Source: an uncultured Rhodospirillaceae bacterium
GTDB lineage: Bacteria; Pseudomonadota; Alphaproteobacteria; CAAGCB01; CAG-977
Length of the DNA stretch: 43,925 nt
Direction of reading: 5' to 3'
Assembly: GCA_900550445.1 (NCBI GenBank)
Contig: URSF01000022.1
Span: forward strand, 1 to 43,925
Shown here: in pieces, positions 9,351 to 18,047 of the stretch
How the letters are laid out: the number at the start of each line of letters is the position of its first letter
How positions within the stretch are numbered: position 1 is the first letter of the stretch
Made by a program: the position numbers and the translations under genes
Notes under the pieces: generated by a model
Seen by the model: the letters and a program-made list of their open reading frames with translations, nothing else
Database searches by the model: none
What the model was told of the DNA's origin: nothing

Positions 9351-10505
9351 TTATTTACTTTTGGGCAGCAGAAGAAAATAAACTCCCCGACTTTTCATGC
9401 GTCCGGCTTCTTTCAGGGCTTTATCCCCCGTTCCCCAGAAAAAATCGCCTCTGACGGCGCCTTTGATCGCGCTGCCCGTATCCTGAGCGGTGACCAGACG
9501 ATTTAAAGCCGATCCGTCCGGCGCCGTCGTCTGCAGCCATAAAAAACTGCCCAAAGGAACATAAGCCGGATCAACCGCCAGACTTCTGCCCGCGGTCAAA
9601 GGAACGCCCAAAGACCCGACGGCGCCGGGACGATCCGTTTTTTTAAAAAAGATATAGCGGGGATTTTCATGCATCAGGCTTTGCGCCTGTTGTGGATTGG
9701 CAATCAGCCAGTTTTTAATTTCCGCCATTGTATAAACGCCGTCCTTTAACAACCCCCGCTGCGCCATAACGCTGCCGATCCCCGTAAAAGCATGGCCGTT
9801 ATTGCCGGCATATCCTATTCCGATTTTTTTTCCGTCGGGCAGTTTTAATATTCCGGATCCCTGAATCTGTAATATAAACAATTCCGCCGGTTCTTTAACC
9901 CAAGCAATAATTTTCGCCGGAAAGTTAACCTTTCCCGTTTCGATTTCACGTCGGGTTAAATAAGGCTTTATTTCCTTGCCGTCCTGTTTTCCGAATAAAA
10001 TTTCCCCTTTGAATTTCGGATTGAATTTTCCCAAATCAATCCGGACGATATCCTGTGGCAAAGCGTAAACGGGAACGGTGTATTCCTTTGTTTTTACCAG
10101 AGAACCTTCTATTTCAGGTTCATAATATCCAGTAAATAATCCCGTTTCACTGTTATTGACGGCAAAAACCAGCATTTCTTTTTTGATAAAGGAACGCAAT
10201 TCGTCGTCTGCCGTAAAAGTTTTCTGATTTAGCTTTTTACAAAATTCCCGCCAGCGCGCATAACGTTTTTCCAAAACGGCGCACGATCTTTTCAACGCCG
10301 GCAAAGCCTGCTTTATTTGATCTGTTTCAAATCCGTCCAGCTTGTCAAACGTCGTTTCGGTCAGCCGCAGATTATCCGGCTGTTCTTGAATTAAATCGTC
10401 CGTTTGTTCCGACAACACGGGCGGCGGCGTTTTTTTTAAGCTTAAAAACACCGCGGACAAAAGAACGACGGCCAGTCCCAAACCTGAAATAACGCGTTTC
10501 ATCAC
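9351..10505 (-). CDS. mltA: Membrane-bound lytic murein transglycosylase A (MltA)
   Basis: Cleaves peptidoglycan glycan strands to 1,6-anhydro-muropeptides in the periplasm. The N terminus has a hydrophobic signal segment (about residues 4-24) without a lipobox cysteine, so it is probably secreted or anchored by an uncleaved signal, unlike the E. coli lipoprotein. The MltA domain (FTGYYEPEIEGS) is followed by the C-terminal 3D domain with its aspartates in TAQDTGSAI and RGDFFWG. At 384 residues it is normal in length. It starts 2 bp after the Tim44-like stop, so the two are co-transcribed. Confidence 0.95.
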   Translation of the reverse strand: MMKRVISGLGLAVVLLSAVFLSLKKTPPPVLSEQTDDLIQEQPDNLRLTETTFDKLDGFETDQIKQALPALKRSCAVLEKRYARWREFCKKLNQKTFTADDELRSFIKKEMLVFAVNNSETGLFTGYYEPEIEGSLVKTKEYTVPVYALPQDIVRIDLGKFNPKFKGEILFGKQDGKEIKPYLTRREIETGKVNFPAKIIAWVKEPAELFILQIQGSGILKLPDGKKIGIGYAGNNGHAFTGIGSVMAQRGLLKDGVYTMAEIKNWLIANPQQAQSLMHENPRYIFFKKTDRPGAVGSLGVPLTAGRSLAVDPAYVPLGSFLWLQTTAPDGSALNRLVTAQDTGSAIKGAVRGDFFWGTGDKALKEAGRMKSRGVYFLLLPKSK

Positions 10506-10507
10506 GC

Positions 10508-11215
10508 TTATATTTTACTATGCGTCGCCGTTAATACCCAGATCGGGCTGCCGGATTTCATATTTTTTCGCAGCGTCCAGACGTCCGTTACCGTTTCAAT
10601 ATACGTCGGATCGCCGACAATCAACTGTCCTTGACTGTCTTTGACGATATTTGTTTGCTCGGTTTCAAATTCAACGGTCAGCTCGACGTCATCGCCGGCC
10701 GTTTCCGCTTTGGTCAAACGGATCGTCTTAAATCCGATCAGGTTAAATTCGGCCGTTTCGCCGCGTTCTTTGCGTTCATCGATTACTTTTTCAAAACTGG
10801 CAAAAATTTCAGGACTCAGCAGCGGTTTTAAATCATTTTTGTTCCCTTTGGCAAAAGCGGCGGCAATATATTCAAAAGCACGCGGCGCCTTTTGCATAAA
10901 ATCGACCAGGTCAAAAGAAGGATAAGTTTCTTTGATTTTTTTCAAGTTTTGAACAACTTCGGCATTTTCTTCAAATTCCCCGCCGGCTGTCGGGTCATGT
11001 TCCATTTTTGCCGAACCGCCGGCGCTTTCGATTGTGCGGTATTCGGAAATATCCACAATTTTATCGGACGAAGAAGCCGGCTGTGCCGTTTCGGTATTTT
11101 TAACCGTTTCATCGGACGAAGGACGCGTTCCCAAAACACTGCGCAGGCGATTGATCAAAAGCAGAACAATTATCCCCAAAAAGATGATGTCCAAAAATTG
11201 GAACTGTTGTGACAT
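10508..11215 (-). CDS. Tim44-like domain protein (TimA type)
   Basis: 235-residue protein with one N-terminal membrane segment (about residues 7-21), a charged linker, and a C-terminal Tim44-like domain (about 90-235). It is the bacterial relative of the mitochondrial import-motor subunit and is found beside secB and mltA in many alphaproteobacteria; its bacterial role is not well settled. I start at ATG 11215 (MSQQFQFLDI), preceded by AAGGAAGG. The longer upstream frame adds a second hydrophobic segment that would read into the shared secB promoter. First gene of the leftward run to mnmG. Confidence 0.9.
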   Translation of the reverse strand: MSQQFQFLDIIFLGIIVLLLINRLRSVLGTRPSSDETVKNTETAQPASSSDKIVDISEYRTIESAGGSAKMEHDPTAGGEFEENAEVVQNLKKIKETYPSFDLVDFMQKAPRAFEYIAAAFAKGNKNDLKPLLSPEIFASFEKVIDERKERGETAEFNLIGFKTIRLTKAETAGDDVELTVEFETEQTNIVKDSQGQLIVGDPTYIETVTDVWTLRKNMKSGSPIWVLTATHSKI

Positions 11216-11291
11216 AATTTTAACCTTCCTTCTTTTATTCCTTATTCGATTAAGGTAGAGTATAGCAGATTTTTTAATCAGGAGAATACTT

Positions 11292-11768
11292 ATGAACGAA
11301 AATAATACCGAAAACAATACGCAAGAGGTTTCAATCGCGATCAATGCTCAGTTTGTCAAAGACATTTCATTCGAAGCCCCCCATGTTCCGCAAATCTTTA
11401 CAGAATTAAAATCCAATCCCGAAATTAATGTTTCCGTTGACGTTCAGGCGGCCAGAGTACAGGAAACGACATATCAGGTTGCTTTGAAAATTAAAGCGGA
11501 AGCCAAGGTTGAAGACAAGGTAGCTTTTTTGTGTGAAGTCGAATACGGTTGCATCGCTTCCGTTCAGGTACCCGCCGAACATGTCGAACCGATTTTGTTA
11601 ATCGAAATTCCGCGCCTGCTGTTTCCGTTTGTCCGCAATATCATCGCCGATCTGACGCGTGAAAGCGGATTCCCGCCCCTGATGATCAACCCGATTGATT
11701 TCGTCGGTCTGTATCATAAGCGTATGGAAGAAATCAAAAAACAGAAAGAAAACGCTACAGTTAACTGA
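11292..11768 (+). CDS. secB: Protein-export chaperone SecB
   Basis: Tetrameric cytosolic chaperone that keeps secretory precursors unfolded and delivers them to SecA. The sequence is a typical SecB: VKDISFEAPHVP near residue 23, alternating beta strands, and the C-terminal block IADLTRESGFPPLMINPIDF. At 158 residues it is full-length. AGGAGA precedes ATG 11292. It diverges from the Tim44-like gene across 76 bp that must hold both promoters, and its 3' end overlaps the convergent dnaQ by 8 bp. Confidence 0.97.
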   Translation: MNENNTENNTQEVSIAINAQFVKDISFEAPHVPQIFTELKSNPEINVSVDVQAARVQETTYQVALKIKAEAKVEDKVAFLCEVEYGCIASVQVPAEHVEPILLIEIPRLLFPFVRNIIADLTRESGFPPLMINPIDFVGLYHKRMEEIKKQKENATVN

Positions 11769-12447
11769 GCCAGACGGGATTTTTCAGTTTTTTTAAAAAA
11801 GCTTCGTGATTTTCCGCTTCGCCTTCCAGAAAAACCGGAGGCCGCGGTTCTTTACGGGGCTTTTTTTCCATTTCCCCGTGCGCTTTGATTTCCAAAACGC
11901 TTTCTTTTTCTTTCATTCCCAGAACAAATCCCGGTTCCCGTCCTCCCAGCAGTTCCAGATAGACCTCCGCCAGCAGTTCGGAGTCCAGCAAAGCTCCGTG
12001 CTTTGTTCTTTTCGTATTGTCAATGTCAAATCTGCGGCATAATTCGTCCAAATTAACACGTGATCCCGGAAATTTCCGCCGGGCAATCAGCAGTGTGTCA
12101 ATCGTTCTGTCCATGGGAATCGGATCGCGTTTAATCCATGACAGTTCCGCATTGATAAACTTCATATCGAATTCGGCGTTATGAATGACTAACGGCGCAT
12201 CGCCGATAAAAGCCAGAAAGTCGTCGACAATATCCCGAAACGGCGGTTCTTTGTCCAAAATCTCGTTCGTCAGGCCGTGCACTTTGACGACTTCTTCGGG
12301 AACGTCGCGTTCCGGATTGATTAACTGGTAATACGTTTTGCCTGTCGGCATATGGTTTTCCAGTTCGACACAGCCGATAGAAACCAGCTTGTGCCCCGAA
12401 TAAGGATCCAATCCCGTTGTTTCCGTATCTAAAACGATTTCACGCAT
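11761..12447 (-). CDS. dnaQ: DNA polymerase III epsilon subunit (3'-5' proofreading exonuclease)
   Basis: Proofreading exonuclease of the replicative polymerase. The DEDDh motifs are visible: DTETTG at residues 7-12 (Asp7, Glu9), HNAEFD (Exo II) and HGALLDSELLAEVY (Exo III, with His and Asp). At 228 residues it is normal. Its start lies inside coaE (19-bp overlap), completing the overlapping maf-aroE-coaE-dnaQ set. Position next to the proposed oriC matches other alphaproteobacteria. Confidence 0.96.
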   Translation of the reverse strand: MREIVLDTETTGLDPYSGHKLVSIGCVELENHMPTGKTYYQLINPERDVPEEVVKVHGLTNEILDKEPPFRDIVDDFLAFIGDAPLVIHNAEFDMKFINAELSWIKRDPIPMDRTIDTLLIARRKFPGSRVNLDELCRRFDIDNTKRTKHGALLDSELLAEVYLELLGGREPGFVLGMKEKESVLEIKAHGEMEKKPRKEPRPPVFLEGEAENHEAFLKKLKNPVWLS

Positions 12448-13031
12448 TTTAATTCTTCCATGATTTCCGTCAGTTTATTCCGTACCGGTTCGATACCGTA
12501 CTGCGTTTCGATAATATAATCCGCCTTTGAACACTTTTCATGATCGGGCATCTGTCTGGCTGTCAAAGCGTCATATTTCTGCTCGGTCATTCCCGGACGG
12601 CTGAAAACGCGCTGCTTTAAAACGTCCGCCGGCGCGCTCAGAACGATTATCCTGTCACAAAACCGATTCCAGCCGGCTTCAAACAATAAAGGAACGTCCA
12701 ATACAACAACCGGTTCAAACCGGTGGCGGGCGAAAAACGCCTGTAATTCCTGTTCCAAAAAAGGATAAATGATTTTTTCCAGTTCCCTGACGTCCAGCCG
12801 CCGGTCTTTAATCAACGCGGATAAGACGGAGCGGTCAATTTGGTCGTTTACAAGGCTTTGCGGAAATTTCCGGTAAAATACGGCTTTCATTTCCGCGTTG
12901 TCCCGCATCAGCCTGTGTACGGCTTCGTCACTGTCAAAAACAGGAATCACCATTTTTTTAATCATACTGACCGCCGTTGACTTTCCCGCGCCCATGCCGC
13001 CCGTCAATCCGACAACAATACTTTTTTTCAT
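12429..13031 (-). CDS. coaE: Dephospho-CoA kinase
   Basis: Last step of coenzyme A synthesis: phosphorylates the ribose 3'-OH of dephospho-CoA. The P-loop GLTGGMGAGKST lies near the N terminus, VVLDVPLLFEAGW in the middle, and a C-terminal lid helix. I choose ATG 13031 (MKKSIVVGLTGG), which overlaps the aroE stop as ATGA; the longer frame upstream lies inside aroE. 200 residues is normal for CoaE. Confidence 0.95.
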   Translation of the reverse strand: MKKSIVVGLTGGMGAGKSTAVSMIKKMVIPVFDSDEAVHRLMRDNAEMKAVFYRKFPQSLVNDQIDRSVLSALIKDRRLDVRELEKIIYPFLEQELQAFFARHRFEPVVVLDVPLLFEAGWNRFCDRIIVLSAPADVLKQRVFSRPGMTEQKYDALTARQMPDHEKCSKADYIIETQYGIEPVRNKLTEIMEELKCVKSF

Positions 13032-13852
13032 TTCAGTACAAGTTCCCTTAATTCCGGCGTAATTTCCGGCATAATTCCGAACCATGCCCGAAAAGCCGGC
13101 CTGGCCTGATGCAGCAGCATGCCCAGACCGTCCGCCGTACGGCAGCCTTTTTGTTGCGCCAGTTTTAACAATTCCGTTTTCAAAGGCGCGTAAACCAGAT
13201 CGGCAACGACAGCCGTTTCGGACAGATCGCTTAAATCAATTTTCAGCGGATCAAATCCGTTCATGCCCAAAGTCGTCGCATTGGCCAAAAGCCCCGCTTC
13301 GCATAAAGCCCGTTCTTTTTTTTCCCATTCAATCAGGCGGAAATTGCCGCCGACGGACCGCGCCAGATTTTCGGCTTTTTCTTTTGTTCTGTAAACCAGC
13401 CTGATTTCAGGAACGCCCGCCAGAATTAAAGCGGCGCAAACGCCTCTGGCCGCTCCGCCCGTTCCCAAAACGACGGCCGGAGATTTTTTAACGTCAAAAT
13501 CCGGCTTGTTTTCAATCAGATTTGCCAAAAACCCGAAACCGTCCGTATTATGACCGAAAAAAGTCCCGTCCGAACGTACGACAACCGTATTAACGGCGCC
13601 GGCTTTTTGCGCTTCGACAGATAACTCTTTCATCAAAGACATAACGCCGACTTTGTGCGGCACCGTAACGTTAATGCCGGCAAAACCGTTTTCAACCAGT
13701 CCCGCGGTAAATGCGGACAGTTCTTCTGGCTTGATTTCAAAAGCGTCGTAAACAGCGTCAATATTGTACTTTTGCAGCCAGTAATTATGAATCAGAGGCG
13801 ATTTTGAATGATGAACGGGATAACCGACAACACCGGCCCGACGAAACGTCAT
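13028..13852 (-). CDS. aroE: Shikimate dehydrogenase (NADP)
   Basis: Reduces 3-dehydroshikimate to shikimate in aromatic amino-acid synthesis. Shikimate-binding block VHHSKSP (about residues 13-19), NVTVPHK with its catalytic lysine, NTDGFGF, and the nucleotide-binding LGTGGAARGV are all present. The best start is ATG 13852 (MTFRRAGVVGYP), overlapping the maf stop by ATGA; this gives 274 residues. Coupled to coaE downstream by another ATGA. Confidence 0.96.
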   Translation of the reverse strand: MTFRRAGVVGYPVHHSKSPLIHNYWLQKYNIDAVYDAFEIKPEELSAFTAGLVENGFAGINVTVPHKVGVMSLMKELSVEAQKAGAVNTVVVRSDGTFFGHNTDGFGFLANLIENKPDFDVKKSPAVVLGTGGAARGVCAALILAGVPEIRLVYRTKEKAENLARSVGGNFRLIEWEKKERALCEAGLLANATTLGMNGFDPLKIDLSDLSETAVVADLVYAPLKTELLKLAQQKGCRTADGLGMLLHQARPAFRAWFGIMPEITPELRELVLK

Positions 13853-14439
13853 TTTTTCAATTCTCCGCATGTGCGCAGACATTCCAACAAAGGCAGCAGA
13901 GGCAGCCCGAGAATTGAAAAATAATCCCCCTCGTACGATTTGACCAGCTGAGCGCCCAAATCTTCCATATAATAAGCCCCGACGGAATTGCAGACGTCTT
14001 CCCCCGCTTCGGCCAGATAATCGTCCAGGAAATTATCCGAAAAATCGCGCATCGTCACTTTAACGACGGAATTGTCAAACCATACCAGACTGCCGTTTTT
14101 GACAACAGCCGTGCCGTTCACCAGCAAATGCGTTTTATTTCTTAACTTTTTTAAATGCTTATGCGCCGCGTTCAAATCAGCGGGTTTTGAAAACCATTCC
14201 CCCTTTAAATCCAGAATCTGGTCCGCCCCGATAACAAAAGCTCTGGGATATTTTTTAGAAACCGCCATTGCTTTTTCCGTAGCCAACTGCAGACTGGTTT
14301 TGCGGCTGTCCTGTCCGGCAATTCGCATTTCTTTTTTAACAGCTTCTTCGTCAATTCCGGCCGAAACGCTTTTAAATTCGACCCCCGCCGCGTCTAAAAG
14401 GTCTTGCCTGCTTTTACTTTTGGAAGCCAATATCAACAT
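13849..14439 (-). CDS. maf: Maf-family nucleoside triphosphate pyrophosphatase
   Basis: House-cleaning pyrophosphatase acting on non-canonical or excess nucleotides; the substrate (dTTP/UTP versus m7GTP) cannot be assigned safely from sequence alone. The N-terminal signature ILASKSKSRQDLL is clear, as are GADQI and SVGAYYMEDLGAQL. 196 residues, full-length. First gene of the leftward maf-aroE-coaE-dnaQ operon and the gene flanking the proposed oriC on its left. Confidence 0.93.
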   Translation of the reverse strand: MLILASKSKSRQDLLDAAGVEFKSVSAGIDEEAVKKEMRIAGQDSRKTSLQLATEKAMAVSKKYPRAFVIGADQILDLKGEWFSKPADLNAAHKHLKKLRNKTHLLVNGTAVVKNGSLVWFDNSVVKVTMRDFSDNFLDDYLAEAGEDVCNSVGAYYMEDLGAQLVKSYEGDYFSILGLPLLPLLECLRTCGELKK

Positions 14440-14865
14440 TTTTCAAAGCCCCTGTGCATAAGTCTGATAAATAAAGGAACTCTTTAGTTTTATCCCTTTT
14501 ATTCGATTATGTCCCGTTTTTTATGCAGATGTGTATAAAAAAAGTCACTGTCCGGATTAAAAACGGGATAAAAGTTATCCCCGTTATCCCCGTTATGGAA
14601 CGAATCGGCTGATTTTCGCCCGAAAAAATTATTTTTTCCGTTTTAACCGACAACCTTAAAATGTGATTGCTTCTGTTAAAAAGCTGTGGATAAAATTGCG
14701 TCCGACTTATCCACAGGCAACAACAAAAAACAACATCTTATTTTATAATATATTTATTGAAGGGAAATTTTTTTTTCGACTTGACCGGCAGTGCCAAAAA
14801 ATATAAAACGAAATTCTCTTCTTTGGGCTGACGGCCCGTTTCCTTAAACAACAAACAGAGTTTAT
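14440..14865. other. oriC: Probable chromosomal replication origin (oriC)
   Basis: Seen: two perfect DnaA boxes in opposite orientation, TGTGGATAA at 14685-14693 and TTATCCACA at 14707-14715; near-matches TGTGCATAA at 14453-14461 and TGTGTATAA at 14530-14538; two direct repeats of GTTATCCCC at 14574-14591; and an A/T-rich tract at about 14736-14775 that could be the unwinding element. Genes on the left (maf onward) read left and rho reads right, so transcription leaves this gap in both directions. Known: alphaproteobacterial origins often lie by maf/aroE/coaE/dnaQ and rho/hemE. Inferred: this 426-bp gap is oriC. No gene is seen in it. Confidence 0.8.
14685..14715. promoter_or_regulatory. Pair of consensus DnaA boxes, inverted
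   Basis: TGTGGATAA (14685-14693) and its exact reverse complement TTATCCACA (14707-14715), separated by 13 bp. Both match the bacterial DnaA consensus at all nine positions. They are immediately left of the A/T-rich tract that precedes rho, the arrangement expected of an origin's core. Confidence 0.88.
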
Positions 14866-16119
14866 ATGCATTTAAAAGATTTGAAAAAGAAATCTCCCGC
14901 CGAACTGTTAAGCATGGCGGAAGAATTGGGCGTTGAAAACGCTTCAACGCTGCGGACGCAGGATCTGACGTTTGCTATTTTAAAGCAGCTGTCTAAAAAT
15001 GACGAAGTTCTGGTGGACGAAGGTGTTATCGAAGTTTTACAGGACGGTTTCGGATTTTTACGTTCTCCCGAATCCAATTATCTGCCCGGACCTGACGATA
15101 TTTACGTTTCTCCCAGCCAGGTGCGCAAATTCGGGTTAAGAACCGGCGATACGGTCGAAGGCGAACTGCGCGCGCCCAAAGACGGGGAAAAATACTTTGC
15201 TTTGTCTAAGGTGTTGAAAATTAACTTTACGGATCCGGAAAACGTGCGCTACCGGATTAACTTTGATAACTTGACGCCGCTGCACCCGACGGAAAAAATC
15301 AAAATGGAAAACGATCTGGACAATAAAAACATGACGTCCAGAATCATCGACCTGATCTGCCCGCAGGGTAAAGGCCAGCGCGGAATGATCGTCGCGCCAC
15401 CTAAAACCGGTAAAACGGTTATGCTGCAAAATATCGCGCACGCAATCACGCAAAACAATCCGGAAATCTACCTGATTGTCCTGTTGATTGACGAACGCCC
15501 CGAAGAAGTCACGGAAATGAGCCGTACGATTAAAGGTGAAGTTATCAGCTCGACGTTTGACGAACCGGCTTCGCGCCATGTTCAGGTCGCGGAAATGGTG
15601 ATTGAAAAGGCCAAACGCCTGGTTGAATACAAACGTGACGTTGTTATTTTGCTGGATTCGATCACACGTCTGGCACGAGCTTATAACACGGTTGTGCCCA
15701 GTTCCGGCAAAGTGCTGACCGGCGGTGTTGACGCGAATGCTTTGCAAAAACCGAAACGCTTTTTCGGCGCGGCCAGAAATATCGAGGAAGGCGGTTCTTT
15801 GACGATTATCGCTACGGCTTTGATTGATACCGGGTCGCGTATGGACGAAGTGATTTTTGAAGAATTCAAAGGCACGGGCAATTCCGAAATCATTCTGGAC
15901 CGCAAGGTATCCGATAAACGTATTTTCCCCGCGATTGACATTACGAAATCCGGTACACGCAAGGAAGAACTGCTGGTCGGCAAAGACATGCTGTCCAAGA
16001 TGTGGGTTCTGCGTCGCGTGCTGATGCCGATGGGGCCGGCCGACGCGATGGAATTTTTAATGGAAAAATTAAAACAGTCGAAAAACAACCACGACTTTTT
16101 TGACGCAATGAATTCCTGA
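14866..16119 (+). CDS. rho: Transcription termination factor Rho
   Basis: Hexameric RNA helicase that ends transcription. The N-terminal helical and cold-shock-like RNA-binding domains (residues 1-125, with GFGFLRSPESNY) are followed by the ATPase domain: Walker A APPKTGKT at 177-184, the Walker B region VVILLDSITRLARAYN, and the Q/R-loop regions. 417 residues is the compact normal length. It begins immediately right of the proposed oriC and is followed by an intrinsic terminator. Confidence 0.97.
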   Translation: MHLKDLKKKSPAELLSMAEELGVENASTLRTQDLTFAILKQLSKNDEVLVDEGVIEVLQDGFGFLRSPESNYLPGPDDIYVSPSQVRKFGLRTGDTVEGELRAPKDGEKYFALSKVLKINFTDPENVRYRINFDNLTPLHPTEKIKMENDLDNKNMTSRIIDLICPQGKGQRGMIVAPPKTGKTVMLQNIAHAITQNNPEIYLIVLLIDERPEEVTEMSRTIKGEVISSTFDEPASRHVQVAEMVIEKAKRLVEYKRDVVILLDSITRLARAYNTVVPSSGKVLTGGVDANALQKPKRFFGAARNIEEGGSLTIIATALIDTGSRMDEVIFEEFKGTGNSEIILDRKVSDKRIFPAIDITKSGTRKEELLVGKDMLSKMWVLRRVLMPMGPADAMEFLMEKLKQSKNNHDFFDAMNS

Positions 16120-16140
16120 ACTACCCGTTTGTGGAAAACG

Positions 16141-16179
16141 CCCTCCCGGCGGGAAATTCCCGTTTGGAGGGTGTTTTTT
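16141..16179 (+). terminator. Intrinsic terminator after rho
   Basis: Nested hairpin: CCCTCC (16141-16146) pairs with GGAGGG (16166-16171), with an inner CGGG/CCCG at 16150-16153 and 16159-16162, followed by TGTTTTTT. It lies 22 bp after the rho stop. Confidence 0.9.
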
Positions 16180-16249
16180 ATTACAGCATGAAAAAAACTG
16201 ACGCTCTTACGGCGAATACCTTGAAATAAATTCATATCTTTCGTATTAT

Positions 16250-16367
16250 AGTTCAGAAGTAAAGTCCCGCATTGGCTGACTTTAAAGGTCAAAAGGACCA
16301 TTTACCTTATTGTGGTTTTCTCAACTCCCCGAGCCGCTGAAAGGCGGTTTATGGGGGATTTTTTTAT
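16250..16367 (+). ncRNA. Decayed, 5'-truncated relative of the structured leader RNA family
   Basis: The stretch TTAAAGGTCA...CATT...CTTAT.GTG.TTTCT.AACTCCCCG at about 16281-16331 aligns with 18217-18262 of the leader upstream of the 18302 lipoprotein. GGTC-AAAA-GGACC forms a local hairpin where the other copy has GGTC-ATAAC-GATC. TAAAGTC (16260-16266) pairs with GACTTTA (16277-16283). A G/C-rich hairpin ending in T7 (16355-16365) forms the terminator-like end. The 5' hairpin with loop CGTCAGAA and the left strand of the variable helix are missing, TTTCTGAAC reads TTTCTCAAC, and the gene behind it is broken. Confidence 0.5.
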
Positions 16368-16511
16368 GAAGGAAAAGATTTTTGCCGCAATTACAGCTTT
16401 TTAACAACAGGGGTATGGTTTTCATATAAAGGAAAAATCACATTTTCAACAGATTTGAAATCGGGAACGGAAGTAGTTTTACAGTACCCGGAAAAGCCGA
16501 CGACAATTTGA

Positions 16512-16730
16512 TATCTGTTTTTTATAATTTCTTTTTTTGCTTCTTTTGTAGAAAGTATTTTCAGACATGATATTACACTTCTGATTTCTGATTATTTTTT
16601 TCAAAAATATTCGGATTATAAATATCTTACTGTTTTTATAACACTTTTTCTTGTATATTTATCAGGTGTTATCGTTCGTCACGCTGTTGAACTGCCGGCG
16701 GCGCGCGCTTTGAAAAAACGGCTGAAATAG
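16512..16730 (+). pseudogene. Remnant of a membrane protein C terminus, acyltransferase-3-like
   Basis: After a stop at 16509-16511 the frame is open for 72 codons to TAG 16728-16730. It has one strong membrane segment followed by an HAVELPAARALKKRLK ending, which resembles the last helix and basic tail (xVExPxxRLxKRL) of OafA-type acyltransferases. No start codon or body of such a protein is found upstream; only a 12-codon ATG frame at 16366 exists. I read this as the tail of a gene removed by deletion. The family assignment is weak because so little remains. Confidence 0.45.
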
Positions 16731-16841
16731 TTCGGAACACGTATGACCGCGCTGAAGGAAACCGCTGATCTTGAATTGACTTCCCTGTTTAAAAACTCTA
16801 TAAAAAATCAATATTTTCAGTTTATAAAAAGGGGTGAAAAA

Positions 16842-17930
16842 ATGAAACGTTCAGTGGTTACTTTGCCGGATTACGCGATCGGTGCAGACGTTTATCAAAA
16901 GGCCGGTTCTTTTATTAAAAAATACGGCCGTACGGCTGTGATTATCGGCGGAAAAAGGGCAATGTCCGCTGCCGGATCAGAACTGACGGACGCTTTGAAA
17001 AAAGACGGTATCGCCGTTTTGGGACAAGTTTGGTTCGGCGGAGATTCCACATATGAAAATGTGGATATGCTGACCAATAACGATACGGTAAAACGGGCGG
17101 ACGTTGTCTTGGCCGTCGGCGGCGGAAAATGTTGCGATACCTGTAAAGTCGTTGCCGAACGGTTGGATAAACCCTTGTTTACGTTTCCGACGATTTCTTC
17201 AAACTGCGCGCCGTGTACGGCTTTGGCGATCATGTATAACGCCGACGGCAGCTTTAAAAACAACTTTTACAGTGTAAAGCCGCCTTTGTGCGTTTTTATC
17301 AATGATAAAATTATTGCGAATTCTCCGATTGAATATCTGCAGGCCGGTATCGGCGACGCTTTAAGCAAAGAAGCCGAAGTCGCGCTGGCGCTGCGTCATG
17401 TCAGGCTGGATCAAAATCTGCTGGTCGGCAAAGCGTTATGTGCCGCCTGTACCGAACCGCTGCTGCAATACGGGGAAGAGGCGTTAAAATCCTGCCGTGA
17501 AAAAAGAACGTCGCAGGCTTTGCAGGAAGTCATTTTGGACATTGTTATTTCAACGGGGCTGGTCAGTAATATGACGGTTTGTCCGGAATTTTATTATAAT
17601 ACCAATCTGGCGCATTGCTTTTATTACGGCGCGACGATTTTTCCCGTTTCGCATCAATATCTGCATGGATTTTTGGTTGCTTTCGGCGTTTTGGTTCTGC
17701 TGGATTACGACGGCCAGACGGAACTGCGCGACCGTGTAATGCGCTTTTACCGCCAAACGGGACTGCCCGTGACGTTGGCCGAAGTCGGATTAACCCGCGA
17801 CGATTTGCCGGCCTTGATTGAAAAGGCGACGCACGTTCCCGGCTGGCACGTGGATAATTATGAATTAAGCGCCGAAAAATTTCATGATTCGATTTTGCAC
17901 GTGGACGATTTAGGCAAAACATTGAATTAA
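16842..17930 (+). CDS. Iron/zinc-containing alcohol dehydrogenase, glycerol-dehydrogenase-like
   Basis: NAD-dependent polyol dehydrogenase of the GldA branch. Seen: GGGKCCDTCKV (the family GGGKxxDT), the FPTISSNCAPCTALAIMY block, and three candidate metal ligands: Asp in GIGDALSKEAE, His in NLAHCFYYG, and His in YLHGFLVAFG. The sequence is unusually cysteine-rich around the nucleotide site (KCCDTCK, NCAPC). I start at ATG 16842, with GGGGTGA upstream, giving 362 residues; an in-frame ATG at 16743 would add 33 uncharacteristic residues. Substrate (glycerol or another small hydroxy compound) cannot be read from the sequence. Confidence 0.85.
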   Translation: MKRSVVTLPDYAIGADVYQKAGSFIKKYGRTAVIIGGKRAMSAAGSELTDALKKDGIAVLGQVWFGGDSTYENVDMLTNNDTVKRADVVLAVGGGKCCDTCKVVAERLDKPLFTFPTISSNCAPCTALAIMYNADGSFKNNFYSVKPPLCVFINDKIIANSPIEYLQAGIGDALSKEAEVALALRHVRLDQNLLVGKALCAACTEPLLQYGEEALKSCREKRTSQALQEVILDIVISTGLVSNMTVCPEFYYNTNLAHCFYYGATIFPVSHQYLHGFLVAFGVLVLLDYDGQTELRDRVMRFYRQTGLPVTLAEVGLTRDDLPALIEKATHVPGWHVDNYELSAEKFHDSILHVDDLGKTLN

Positions 17931-17936
17931 ATAAAA

Positions 17937-17960
17937 AGCCCCGGAAACGGGGTTTTTTTT
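17937..17960 (+). terminator. Intrinsic terminator after the GldA-like gene
   Basis: GCCCCGG-AAA-CGGGG hairpin followed by eight T residues, 7 bp after the stop codon. Confidence 0.92.
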
Positions 17961-18047
17961 ATATGTGAATGAAACAACTTGCTGTTTTTGATAGAAATTT
18001 ATATTCTTTAAACAGGCATAAACACGATATTTGTTTATGTAAGTGTC

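Noticed and set aside
14643..14659. CtrA-type TTAA-N7-TTAA box in the origin
   Set aside because: The two TTAA are 9 bp apart, not 7, so this is not a convincing site.
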